NCBI GenBank assembly: GCA_026419785.1
Contig: JAODTK010005793.1
Coordinates: forward strand, 62,001-126,000
Direction of reading: 5' to 3'
DNA length: 64,000 nt
Source of the DNA: Sclerodactyla briareus
Taxonomy: Eukaryota > Echinodermata > Holothuroidea > Dendrochirotida > Sclerodactylidae
Positions 1-10,498 of the stretch are shown one piece after another. How positions within the stretch are numbered: the first letter of the stretch is position 1; every line of letters starts with the position of its first letter. Below the pieces are notes generated by a model, which saw nothing but the letters and a program-made list of their open reading frames with translations, was not told where the DNA came from and did not search any database. Position numbers and translations under genes: made by a program.

Positions 1-1060
1 GGAACATCCGTTATGATCGTGGCACATGGGCTTCGCTGTAGGAAAGGTCTCTCTTGGTCAAGTGCTCTCTGCAAGTCCACCACTGAAGGGGGAGGCCTGG
101 CCTTCCCTGTGGTAATATGGATCACCTTTTTTTGTTTTTTGTCTGGGGGTTTGTCGAGGCAGGGTTGAATTGTCTCAGGAAGACCACCTGGATGCCTCTC
201 ATCCTGCAGCCTGCACAGCTGTAGGTATGAACGTCGACTAGACTCGCAATAAGACTGTAGACGTTGCCAAAAATTCTGGCTGGTCCTCGTCCCATGTGGA
301 GTAGTTCGCTGGCTAGGGTAGCGAGGCCTGGTAAACCTGCCTCTGACGGGAACGCCAGGCTGTCTCGTAATCTGAGTTCAGCCCCCAGATACGTAATCGT
401 CTCCCGAGCAGAGTGTCCGCCTCTGCTGCGGCTCGGTTCAGGCCGCGACTAACCAGTCGTCGATGTAGGCAAACACCAGTATCCTTGTTGCCTGAGGTAG
501 GAAAGAATGGACCTTGTTACCCTGGTAAAACACTATTGGAGCTGTGGACATGCCGAAGGTGAGAGACGTGAATTGGTAGTCCTCTCAGCGTAATGGAACG
601 ACCAGACAGAAATTTCCAATGGTCTCGATGAATCGGTATGTGGAGATACAGCGTCCTTGAGATCGGATGGTATTAGCCCGTCTGCAATCTTCAGGGGGGG
701 ATGATGTCGCCAAAGGTTCTCCATCCTGAACTTCTTTGGGTTGGATGTAAATCTTGTGCAAGCTTAAGTTCAATGATGGGGCGCCAAGTTCCTTTACTCT
801 TGAGTCAGGAAGAACGACAATCGGACAGCTCTCCCCACTCGGCGTGGGCACTATCCTTGTTGGCCCCCTCCTCTACCACCTCTCTCATTCCTTCTAGGCG
901 TTTGTATGGGTCCGAGGTATGGGGGTAACCTTCCATAAGAAGGGAGGGGGGTCCGGTGGAGTGGACGTGAACTCCAATGGTGACCCGATTTCCAAACCCC
1001 CATACACCAATGACCTGGACTGATAATTTTCCACCATGCCTCTGGGAAGTTGGCAACTCT
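1..1060 (-). pseudogene. DIRS-like retrotransposon reverse transcriptase, frameshifted, cut by window edge
   Basis: Read on the minus strand this is a reverse transcriptase of the DIRS type. From high to low coordinate the landmarks are a start like GGRVANFPEAWWKI near 1060, FFLTQE then TWRPIIELKL near 800-750, SDLKDA near 660-645, and YIDDWLV near 470-450, which holds the catalytic aspartates. These occur in the order and spacing expected for RT fingers and palm, and the WRP...LK and YIDDWL wording is typical of DIRS/Ngaro elements. The frame changes several times and stops interrupt it, so the copy is not functional as written. RNase H, methylase-like and tyrosine recombinase parts, if present, lie beyond the left edge. 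A Gypsy-like origin is less likely because the second core motif is YIDDWL rather than the YxDD-(I/L)L(I/V)xS form. Confidence 0.75.
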
Positions 1061-2700
1061 CCCCCCTACTGGTAGGGAAATCCCGGATTAGGGGGGCACC
1101 TAGGGTCTACCCCGGCGGGGCCTGGCCTGCTCGGTAGGCCCGTCGTGAGTACCCCCTTGAGTACTCGGTACGTTGCCACGGTCAGAGCACGTGGAACCTC
1201 GGCCTCTTCGACTGGCGGAGGACGGGCCTCTAGAGCCCGTGAAGCCTCGGGAGCCTCTGCTCCGTCGTCTCCCTGAGGATCGACCTTTGGAGTAAGGCTG
1301 CCGGGTGACAGGCGGCCACAAAATACTATCCGAACTTCTTCAGGGCTCTCTCTTTCCTGTATCTTTCCGGTTAAGTGAGTATCGAATCTCCCCCCGGAGA
1401 GGTCTGGACCCGTTATCGGCAGGTGGCGAATCTCGCTCTAATATCTCTGGTAGGCCAGTTTAGTGAGTCCAACATCAACTCTCTGCGTTCGGCTGAGGCC
1501 GACTGCGATGGGTGCGAACTGGTCGAAGGATCAGTTGGGAGTCGGCGCAACATAGTTACGAATCGACTCGATCTTCCTTGAGACGCGCCTCGCCGACCGC
1601 AGTCGTCGAAGGCCTTTTGTTATCTCTGAGAACAGCATGCTTGCGGAGGCGTATCTAAGCCCTTCTCTAGCTGCTCTGTCGATCCTCTGTAGGACCAAGT
1701 CGAGCTTCGCGGAGGACTGGTTACTAAACTGTCCTGAACTGTTCAGGACCCCATGTAGACTGCAAGCTCTCCTTTGCGGTTCTGGAATGGCTGGTACTCT
1801 GAAGAGTTAGTTTGAACTGGCTCTCTGCCACTCGAAGAGATGGCTTGCACTTGTGTGTGCCCACTTCCTCCTAGAGGCCAAGTGCTGGAAACGCTTCATA
1901 CACTCGACATCCAACTGCAGCGGTGTTGGCAGAGGTTTTAGGGTAGAGTTCAACGAAAGTCGAGAAGACATTGTGGGTTGAGCTGGTGGCTCCGTTGGCT
2001 CGAAGCCAGGACCGGTCTCGGAGCCCCGCGACCGCCCTTATCGATGCCTCTTTGGGTAATGTGGGTACCTCTCCGCCGCTCATCCTCCGCAGTACCTGAT
2101 GCTAAGTCTCCCCCCCTGGAGACCACGGAGCTAGCTTGCGCTGGGTGAAACCAGCCCTGGGAAGTCTCCGGTTCTAGTGGCTACGGAGGCTGTTCAGGTC
2201 GCTATGCTGCGGAATTCCCCGTAGCTGAGTGAATTTGATCCGCAATCATAGCTTGAATGTCCTCAAAGAACCTGGCCCGACGGGCCACTCTCCTAGCCTC
2301 TTAGTGGCTAAGTCAGGCAGCCCTCCCCTAAGTCCTGTAGAGGGCGCTTTCCGAGAGAACGGCGCTCTGGTTGTTTGTCTGACGTGATCGCGCTGAAAGT
2401 TTCCGCCTGGACTCAAGTGTCCCCTGTCTCCCAGCACTGAAGTCCCTCTGCAAGGCTGGGGATGTAGTCTCCCTGTTCCTCCACATTGTTCGCATCCACC
2501 GGAAACGGTGGCGGGTCGAGGTAAGTCTGGGCTCATCCCCCCTGGGTAGGCATGACCCGAACGTTTCCGGTTTCCACAGCCGGAAGGCTTGATCGTGGAA
2601 TCCAATGGGTTCCCGAGGACGTCTGTTGGTTTCCTGTTTCTGGAACCTGAGGTTGCCCCCCCGATACGAGAGGCTCACCCTGGTCCTCCTTCGTACTCCT
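1061..2700 (-). pseudogene. ORF1 (gag-like) C-terminal region of the DIRS-like element
   Basis: Immediately upstream of the RT in the element's orientation, the minus strand encodes a basic Arg/Gly/Ser-rich stretch (1321-1100, containing GRRRSRGSRGFTGSRG) followed by a short linker into the RT. Such RG-rich tails end the gag-like ORF1 of many DIRS and Ngaro elements and are thought to bind RNA. Further upstream only broken open segments are seen (for example 2083-1871 and 2605-2246). I recognise no zinc knuckle. Assignment rests on position and composition, not on a domain match. Confidence 0.5.
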
Positions 2701-3510
2701 CTTGGTCCGCCTGGCCTCCCTCATTCCAGTAACCTTCGTACTCGACCTGATCGTCCCCTCATACCACACTTGTGGGTCCTCCTCGGCCCACTCTCATCCT
2801 GGTCTTCCTCGAAACACGTGTCCCAAACCTGATCTCCCTCACCTGGGGCGGAGCTGTGGTACTCGTAAAGTTGGGACCCAGCCCCTGGATATTGGATCGA
2901 CGAGAATCCAATTGTTGGCTGGATGATCGACTGTCTGCTGGTTGGCCAGCCTTTGTTCCATAAGCCCGGCTTTGTTCCAATGGCCGGCCTTGTTCCACGG
3001 CCTCTCCTTCCAAAGGTCGGTTGAGCTGTTGCACAGCTGGCCGGTTCTGAGCCGTTGTTCGGCTTTGTCTTGTTGGCCTGGCCGGCCCTGTACGCAACGT
3101 TCGTTTTGCCCCGCAGGTCGGTTCTGCACCACTGCACGGCTTTGTTCCACTGACCGGCTTTGTTCTATGGGCCGCTTGGTTGTCCGACGTCCGGCTTAGA
3201 GTCCCGATGGTCGGCTCTGTTCCGTTGGCCGGTCTTGTTCTGCTAGGTCGTCTCTGTACCCCGAAGGCCGGCGGCCGCCCCTGTTTCCACGGTTTGTTCT
3301 GTCCCGACGATCGGCCAAGTCCCTGGTCTCATAAAAAACTCTGTGATCCCCTGGTCGGGCATAGTTGCCGACGGCAGGCCTTTGCTCCGGTGGCTGAGCC
3401 TGTCCCGCCGTGTGCTCGGTTCCAGTGGAAGCGGCTCTGCTCTGACGGCCCGTTTTTTCCCGCTCTACCGGCCGGCTTCTGTTTCCACTAGCCCGTCTTG
3501 TTTCCATAGC
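2700..3510 (-). repeat. 18-bp tandem repeat encoding a degenerate hexapeptide in ORF1 of the DIRS-like element
   Basis: The plus strand repeats CGGCTTTGTTCCAATGGC-like 18-mers, clearest at 2940-3010 and 3110-3260. Because 18 is divisible by three, the minus strand reads as a hexapeptide series such as NRPLEQ, GRPLEQ, SRAYGT, DRPTEQ, SRPSGL. The open minus-strand pieces 3137-2721, 3150-2839 and 3507-3196 all carry it. The repeat is worn, with 1-2 base slips, so single frames do not persist through it. It lies within the gag-like part of the retroelement. Plus-strand open frames here are shadows of the repeat. Confidence 0.7.
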
Positions 3511-4045
3511 CGGCTCCTGACAACTGCTATCTGGGATAGCCGGATCCCCCGGATCCTTCGGGTTTCTCCTGACTCTCGCCGATTGGAGGCTCTCTTCCCT
3601 GGCCTTTTCCTTTTCCTCGGCTTCCGGCCGCCGGGTGGGAACCGGGGAGTGTGCCGCCGGTAAGGCGGGTAAAAGCTGGGGCTTCCCTTCCGGGGCAGAA
3701 GCTTTTTTTGCTCCGCCTCCCCCTCTGGCTTTTGCTTTCCCCTCATTGGTCTAGGGTTCCTGGCTGTTTCTGGCTGGAGAAGCCACCACCGGCCCAGGCC
3801 CCTCTGGGCCCTCTGGCCGCCTGAAACTGAAATGAGTTGCGAGGAAACCTGCTTTCTCTTGATTTCCCCGCCTCTTCACCGTCTCTGCCCTACCGGGAAT
3901 CCCGTTGGGTTGGCCTCCCTGGCCTGTTCCCTTCAGCTTTCTACTCAACCACTGCCTGCGGAATCTTGTCCAACGTTTGTCCGCGTCCCAGTCCTGGCCA
4001 AGTCTCAGCATCTCCCGGTCGGTTTGCCCAAGACCGGGCATTGAG
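3511..4045 (-). pseudogene. Putative N-terminal part of ORF1 of the DIRS-like element
   Basis: A minus-strand frame opens with ATG at 4041 (MPGLGQTDREMLRLGQDWD) and reads about 96 residues to 3751. It is then continued in other frames by a Lys/Arg/Gly-rich stretch (3746-3465). High charge and its place upstream of the hexapeptide repeats make it a candidate start of the gag-like protein. No conserved domain is recognised. It could equally be non-coding leader of the element. Confidence 0.35.
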
Positions 4046-4149
4046 GCAAAGCTTGTGTAATCCCAGAGTTGGTGTGAGAAAGGCCGAAATTTCTGGCATT
4101 GTCCACAAACCGGTGATCGGCTCTCAGCGCTGTGTTACCCATAGCTTCA

Positions 4150-4335
4150 CTGAACGTTGAGTTAATCTCCCGTTGGAAAAGGAGGGAAAAACCACATGAG
4201 TTAATCCCCCGTTGCGAAAAAAAGAGGTCGCTTGGGTTAATCCCCTGTTGGAAAAGAGGGAAGAAAAGGAGGGCTTCGCTGGGACTGAATCCTTCTCTTG
4301 GAAAATGAGGGTTTGCGCTTGATAAATCATCCGTC
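4150..4335. repeat. Short tandem repeat, unit about 37-48 bp
   Basis: The phrase GTTAATCCCCCGTTGGAAAA followed by a purine-rich stretch recurs about four times (near 4159, 4200, 4234 and, weaker, 4285). It lies near the presumed 5' end of the minus-strand retroelement and keeps a minus-strand frame open (4577-4005). It looks like leader or untranslated repeat, not a separate gene. Confidence 0.6.
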
Positions 4336-4955
4336 GGCCCCGTATGCGGTATTAAGGCTATCTTAATCCTCGTTGGCCCTATCTGCCTCGTCTCACGGAC
4401 ACAGTCCCGATGTGGACAAAGGATCCATAATCCTTCCGTTGGTCGGTCAAAAAAGCCGTCTCTAACCCCAACACCCAAGTAATAAATGGTCTCATATGAC
4501 CTCGAAATGTAGGCTAAGTGGATAGGCACGGATAAAGTCGGAGCTCTAAAAAAATCGAAAGTCGGAGTATTTGACACTCTACGAGCACTACTGTTTCAAA
4601 AAGTCCACCACAATCATCAACAAAACTTTCTAAACACCTATATTACCAAAAGTCCGCAAAAAAACGTTCCCAAAGTCAAAAACTTAGTCAGCTCTTTCGA
4701 TCCGTTTCTGCGACGTTTACGTAAAGGCTGGCATGAGGAAGACGGGGCCAGCCACCAAGCTACAAGAATATGCCAGATCCCTGCGGGCTAGTAGGTGGGT
4801 GTACTGACAACGTTAGTGGTAAAAGGTAAGTATCATGGGTGCAATAAATTGGCCCTAGGGCCCAGGTGGAACCTTGGACAAAAATTCCTGAACACCCCGA
4901 GGAACGGCTATTAGACCATCATTATGGACTAAACAACAGCATTGTGACCAAAACT
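4336..4955. other. Non-coding flank of the DIRS-like element
   Basis: No gene is seen. The outer end of the retroelement probably falls here, but I could not recognise its terminal repeat. It holds A-rich DNA (about 4600-4700) and ordinary unique-looking sequence. Confidence 0.4.
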
Positions 4956-5112
4956 TGTAGGAGAAAGTTAGTGTTTTGAGTTTTCACTTATTGGCCCATT
5001 GTGACCCTTTAATGCCATTTGACCTTGACCTTCCATGGGTCACCGGATGACCCGACAGACAGACAGACAGACAGAACAGACAGACAGAATAGATAGACAG
5101 ATAGATAGATAG

Positions 5113-5147
<35 letters not shown>

Positions 5148-5160
5148 GATAGATAGAATG
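4956..5160 (+). repeat. Repeat element ending in a (GACA)n/(GATA)n microsatellite
   Basis: A block containing TTTGACCTTGACC and GGTCACCGGATGACCC leads directly into ACAG repeats (from 5051) that change to GATA repeats (to about 5157). Short mobile elements with a TGACC-rich end and a tetranucleotide tail are common in marine invertebrates. That this is such an element is inferred; the microsatellite itself is plain. Confidence 0.7.
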
Positions 5161-7194
5161 ACATGGGCATCACAACAGCTCAACCAGAATAGCTGTGTTT
5201 GAGATAAAAACTTCATGCCGAGGCATGAAGGGTGGGGGGTGGGATTTCCGCCTCCACCCTAAAGAAGAAGGGCGGAGGGTAATTTTATTTGAATGTCTGT
5301 GGAATGCCAAAGTTTTTTTCTCACATGGACTGCAAATAATATCCACTTGCAAGTGGTGGTGCAATAAACCTATTCTTATCTCCCAAAACTATGGCAAATG
5401 CTTAGAATCAAAATTGACTATTGGATTTTTTTATTCTCAATCTGGAATGTTGAAATTTTAGGGAACGGATCAAACATGGAGGCGTTACCGATGTGACACG
5501 ACCATAGTACGGAGAACACATTAAATCACGCAGAAATAAACAAACTGTCCGTTCACACAATGTGTGATGCTCTAGCGTGAAAACTCGAACGACTGTTAAC
5601 AGGCCATAATGAATTTAGAACAGATTTGAGCTATATAACCCCTGGTTCCTGCAATGAAAGATAGTCTCTACAATAGAGCTTAGGAGGAAACAGGGCCTAC
5701 CGTATTAGACTATAGAACTAATATATTGTACGACAATAAATGTTACAGGTCTGTATAGTCCAGATGTCTTGCTCTTTGAGTACCGTAGAACCAAAACTAC
5801 AGCCAAACAGGAAGCATGTGCAGGGAGGTTCAAATGTGCTAGCTAGTGCACTGTTTCAAATGTGTTTATAGCAGCAGCTTGAATATAGCGAGGTAACCAT
5901 TTTTTCATTTGTGGCCCATAAATGTAAATACTTTGGGGGAAGAAGACTGGCCTGGTGAAAATGGCAATGTCAAACCATATACTGATGTACACCCTGAACA
6001 TTCATGACAGGGCCATTAGGATATTTGTGTTGGGAGAATGAAGCATTCCACAATTTTTTAATGATTCACCTCTTAATTTTATGCTATTTTAGGCCACATG
6101 CCCATTTTCACCAATTTTAATGCATTTTATATGAATTCTTCTTGCTACTCTGGTAGCCTGCTGTATTTCCACAAAATGCCTGAATTAACCCCCAAAATTT
6201 CTTTCAACCTGAATTTACAACCACACCCAAGATGACCCTTCACTTGTCATCAGTGTGCTCAGTTTTCATATCATCCACTGAGGACGTAGGAGTAGCTTTT
6301 AAATCAATTTGAACAGACAGGTAACAGAAATATAATATCTCCAAACACTACCACCTTGCGGGGATATAATTATTCATCACCAATGTTGGATGCAATCGCT
6401 CCAAATGCATCATTGCCAAAAAGTTCACTGTTTCCACGCATCAGGGCAAAATTCTAAATTTAGATATATGCATGGGGTCCTGCTAATAATGCCATCCTGC
6501 GAACGAAATATCTATCAGCCACAGTACAACACGCTTTCCAGTAGAGAACAGTTTAGCGTAAGTATAGGGGAATGTGTCCAACAACACGACATCCAGGAAA
6601 GACCATCAAAACGAATGGTGACGTGATGACCTCCAGCTCCGACGAATGGTCCTTCCACAGTGAAGCCAACTGAAGGAATGTATTGTGCTTGTGAAGTGAT
6701 GGATTGGCTCAACAGGAAGCATTAATTTTTAATTTTTCTGCACAGCCCCGGATTTTTTTTCTGGGGGGGGCCCTAGGAAGTCCACGCCATACTACACTTA
6801 AAGGTTATTGTTCGACTTTGTTGAGAACTGGACCCTTTTTTAGAACCAAACTCGAATAATGCAAAGTTCAGCATAAGTGAGCAATATTTTCCATCTATCT
6901 TTATTGCATGACCTACTTTGATGATCCCCAAATGCTCCAGAACCCCCTGTTATAGCAATTTATATAAGCAGGTGCCTAACACTTTTTCCATTTCAACCTA
7001 CCAATCCCACGAGCATGGATACAATCGGAAATGCATGGAATTGAACTCCATCACCCCGATTTCAATAAGAAGTTCCTTCAAAGGTGGCCTTCACGTTTTA
7101 ACCATGATGCAAGAATAGAGAGACCCTATTGCACAAAAATGCATGACATCACATTCAAACAACACATACAATTATAGTATGTATTCCAATGTTC
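5161..7194. other. Intergenic stretch, no gene recognised
   Basis: AT-rich DNA with only short chance reading frames (longest about 88 codons at 5195-5461). No splice-bordered exon, RNA gene or clear mobile element was recognised. Confidence 0.5.
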
Positions 7195-8205
7195 ATTATA
7201 GTCCCCTTCACTGGGGTCATCATAGGGTCCCACATTGGGTCTCATAGGTCCCATACAATGGGGTCATTATAGGCCCCATACACTGGGTCTTTAGGTCCCA
7301 TTACTGGGTCATTGTAAAGTCCCATACACTGGGTCATTATAGGTCCCATACATTGAGTCGTATAGGTCCCATACACTGGGTCATCATAGGTCCCATACAC
7401 TGGGTCATTATAGGTCCCATACATGGGTCATTATCGGTCCCATACACTGGGTCATCATAGGTCCCATACACAGGGTCAATTAGAGGTCCCATACACTGAG
7501 TCATCATAGGTCCCATCATTGGGTCATCATAGGTCCCATACCCTGGGTCTTATAGGCCCCATCACTGGGTCATTATAAGTCCCATACACTGGGTCATTAT
7601 AGGTCCCATACACTGGGTCAATATAGGTCGCATACCCTGGGTCTTATAGGTCCCATGACCCGAGTTTTCATAGTACCATCATTGGGTCCTCATAGTTCCA
7701 TACCTGGGTCTTATAGGTCCCATACATTGGGGTCTCAAGTCCCATACCCTGGTCAATCATAGTCCCATACACGGTCATTAAGGTCCCATCACTGAAGTCC
7801 ATCATATAGGTCCCAATCATTGGGTCACATAGGTCCCATACAATGGGTCATTATAGGCCCCCAATCACTGGGTCATTATAAGTCCCATACCCTGGTCATT
7901 ATAGTCCCATAACACTTGTCAATATAGGTCTCATACACGGTCATTCTAGGTCCCATACACCGATTTATCATAGGTACCATCATTGGGTCATCATAGGTCC
8001 CATCATTGGGTCATCATAGGTCCCATCATTGGGTCATCATAGGTCCCATCCAGCCGGGAAGTTAATAGTCCCAAATCACTGGGGCAGTTTTTAATAGGTC
8101 CTAAATCACGGGGTCCAGTTCATAGGTCCTAATTACTGGGGCAGTTATAGTTCCCATATACATATGCCTGTGCAGTTAGAGGTTCATAAAACAGGGCAGT
8201 TTTCC
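7195..8205. repeat. 24-bp minisatellite
   Basis: Dozens of copies of a 24-bp unit of the form TGGGTCATTATAGGTCCCATACAC. It is regular from about 7200 to 8055, then looser variants with CAGTT inserts run to about 8200. Single-base gains and losses are frequent. As the unit is a multiple of three, the minus strand reads as an octapeptide series (YGTYNDPV and variants) in 60-codon frames; these are by-products of the array. Confidence 0.95.
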
Positions 8206-9299
8206 AGTTGGTGTTTGTTCTTGCCTGAGTGTCGCAATAAGAACATCATGTGTGATCATGACCAGACCTGTGGCCCCCCTATTTGATAGCAAGTATTAAA
8301 AATAATTTACATTTAAGGGGCAAAATAAACAGATCTTAGGTATGAACTGAACTGTTATTGGAACCTATTTAATGTAGTTCACAGACTCAACACTAACACC
8401 ACAGACCAAGGCGAAAAGTAACCCATGATGCCAGCATGTTTGGTGATCAACATGCATCAACAGGTAGGGTATTATGCATGGTACCAAACCTGAGGGGGAA
8501 GAAAATCAAACAGGACAACTGAGGATATGACCCCCAACATTTCGGTAATGCTCCCATTGATTCTGAAGTTTTCACACAACACCCTTCTACCATCGAGAGC
8601 CAAATGAGCCCCACAGACCGTGATCCCAAAACAACGTTTACTTTTTACACGCAGGCCTACATGGCTTTCTGCCAACCATTTCAGCCTCCTGGTTTTATGT
8701 TCCGACTGATAAGAAAAACGTGGCCTGTGTTCACCAGTCCTTGTCTGTTATAACCAAAGCTGCAAGCCCCTCACCACAAAAGGTTATTCGTTGCAGGTAC
8801 TATTCCCTGCAAGTCCTGGGTTTGGCCCCACCAAATCCAGTGTCATAAATCATTTTGTACTAATACTGCACTACTGCAGTTGTCCAGAGACTGCCACTCT
8901 CACAGCAATGGTTGGCACAAGGGCCATGAAGTCAATCTTTTGTTTATCTGATCTCACAGCCTTCAGGTACATGTATCACAGCTCTCCCTACTATGGGGAT
9001 TGTTGTTGTTCACTGGGGCTAAAGGTGGACAATTTTCTATGACAGGAGGGAACCGCCCAACCTCCACCACCTCCCCCTACTGGCTATAGTCGACGGAATG
9101 GATTGTGTAATGGGAGAGACTTACGGTCGTCGTTGAAAGCAATAGTGTCTGGAAATAGCTCCAGTTATTACCAGTGAGTTTATTTTTAAATTCAAAGTGA
9201 TTTGACGGCTTCATGCACTCTGCGGGAAGGGACTCAGTTGCACTACGATAAAGTGGATTCATGAAAGTATGGTTGCAGTGTAGGACACTGGCTGCCTGG
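8206..9299. other. Intergenic stretch, no gene recognised
   Basis: Only short reading frames without splice context. No repeats or RNA genes recognised. Confidence 0.5.
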
Positions 9300-9307
9300 T
9301 TTTGTAG

Positions 9308-9649
9308 TAGGGCTGTGCTCAAAACTAAGATTAATCGATATAGTTGCACAATGATCAATCGATATAAGGGATATCAAGTTCCGATTAATTCGGGAGCTCT
9401 AAAATAAGCCTGTTTTAACGTGTTCTGACTCTAGACCACCCACTTGATAATTGATAGCAGAGAAAGCTTAGCCAGCCAGCCTTATTTATGTGATAACTGA
9501 TTGAACATGTAAGTGCAGAGAATTAATGATTCAGCCCTCCATGTTAATACAACGATCACCTCCGAACGATAACACGAAATTGATTAAGACTATTAATCGT
9601 TGCAGAATTGATCAATCGATAAATAGATTAATCGTGGGGCACAGCCCTA
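9308..9649. mobile_element. hAT-type MITE, 342 bp, with 8-bp target-site duplication
   Basis: The element begins TAGGGCTGTGCTC and ends GGGGCACAGCCCTA, which are terminal inverted repeats. The inner ends continue the inversion with ATTAATCGAT-rich sequence on both sides. It is flanked by TTTTGTAG (9300-9307) and TTTTGCAG (9650-9657), an 8-bp target duplication with one mismatch. An 8-bp duplication and TAGGGCTGTG-type ends fit the hAT superfamily. At 342 bp with no open frame it is a non-autonomous copy that relied on a transposase elsewhere. Confidence 0.88.
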
Positions 9650-9738
9650 TTTTGCAGTGCATGTTGTCTGACCAATTATTTCCACTTTTTCCACAAAATA
9701 TGGCCCGCCATCACACCAGCCATCCGAACTTCAAAAAA

Positions 9739-9918
9739 TTCAAGTATCACATAACCTGTGATGTCAACTATGCCAGTCCTTTCTGGGCTTTTAGTAACAA
9801 GGTGACTGAAATGCTTTAGTGCCCACCGGAACCACAAACCGCCTTACTCTCTAAAACGAGTGTGGTGGGAAACCATCAGAATGTGGGTACTATTAAGAGG
9901 GAACAATATGACACCTGT
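9739..9918 (+). repeat. Direct repeat, left copy
   Basis: About 180 bp beginning TCAAGTATCACATAACC and containing GGGCTTTTAGTAACAAGGTGA and AACCATCAGAATGTGGGTACT. The same order of phrases returns at 10339-10498. The two copies flank a fold-back element. Confidence 0.8.
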
Positions 9919-9944
9919 AGTTTTCAGTTAATTTAAGGACAATT

Positions 9945-10318
9945 CCAGGAAAAAATATTCAAATGTCATATGATTGTGCATGAAAAGCATGCCAATCAAA
10001 CTTTTTTTTCATGTTCATAGAATGTTCGTTATAAAGTTACAAATTTTTAAAGTTCATTTTCAATTTACAACAGCTGCATGGTTGGAATTTTGCCAAATTG
10101 GCATTAATGATGTCACATCTACCAATTGTAAGAAAACGTAGTTGAGAAATATGTCTTAACTTTCCCTTATAATTGGTAGATATGACATTATAAAGGTTTG
10201 CGAGTTTGCAAAAAATCACCAAATTATATGAAAAATTGACGGAAGCCATATCTTCCCAACCCGAACATGCTATAAACCTGGAACAAAGTGATATTTGAAT
10301 GATTTTTTAAAGAGTATT
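9945..10318. mobile_element. Fold-back (long inverted repeat) element
   Basis: The strongest arms are GTCACATCTACCAATTGTAAG (10112-10132) against the reverse complement of CTTATAATTGGTAGATATGAC (10171-10191). Outer parts also pair more loosely: CCAGGAAAAAATATTCAAATG near 9947 matches the inverted sequence near 10300. No open frame exists inside. It looks like a MITE with long arms and a short loop (about 10134-10170). No clear target duplication was identified. Confidence 0.65.
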
Positions 10319-10338
10319 AATTTGGCTGGACTTTGCCT

Positions 10339-10498
10339 TCAAGTGTCACATAACATTTAATGTCAACTATGGTAGTCCTCCTCTGGGCTTTTAGTAACAA
10401 GGTGATTACTTCAGTGCATCTGAACCACAAACTGCCTAAAGACGATTCAACCATCAGAATGTGGGTACTGTTTGGAGGGCGCAATATTACACCAAAGT
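10339..10498 (+). repeat. Direct repeat, right copy
   Basis: Second copy of the sequence at 9739-9918, in the same orientation and slightly shorter. It shares the GGGCTTTTAGTAACAAGGTGA and ACCATCAGAATGTGGGTACT phrases. Confidence 0.8.

Noticed and set aside
4005-4577. 190-codon minus-strand frame as an independent gene
   Set aside because: Its centre is the short tandem repeat at 4150-4335, which keeps the frame open, and it lies at the 5' end of the DIRS-like element. Likely leader sequence.
7195-8205. CRISPR-like appearance (short regular repeats)
   Set aside because: There are no unique spacers; the whole unit repeats. It is a 24-bp minisatellite in animal DNA.
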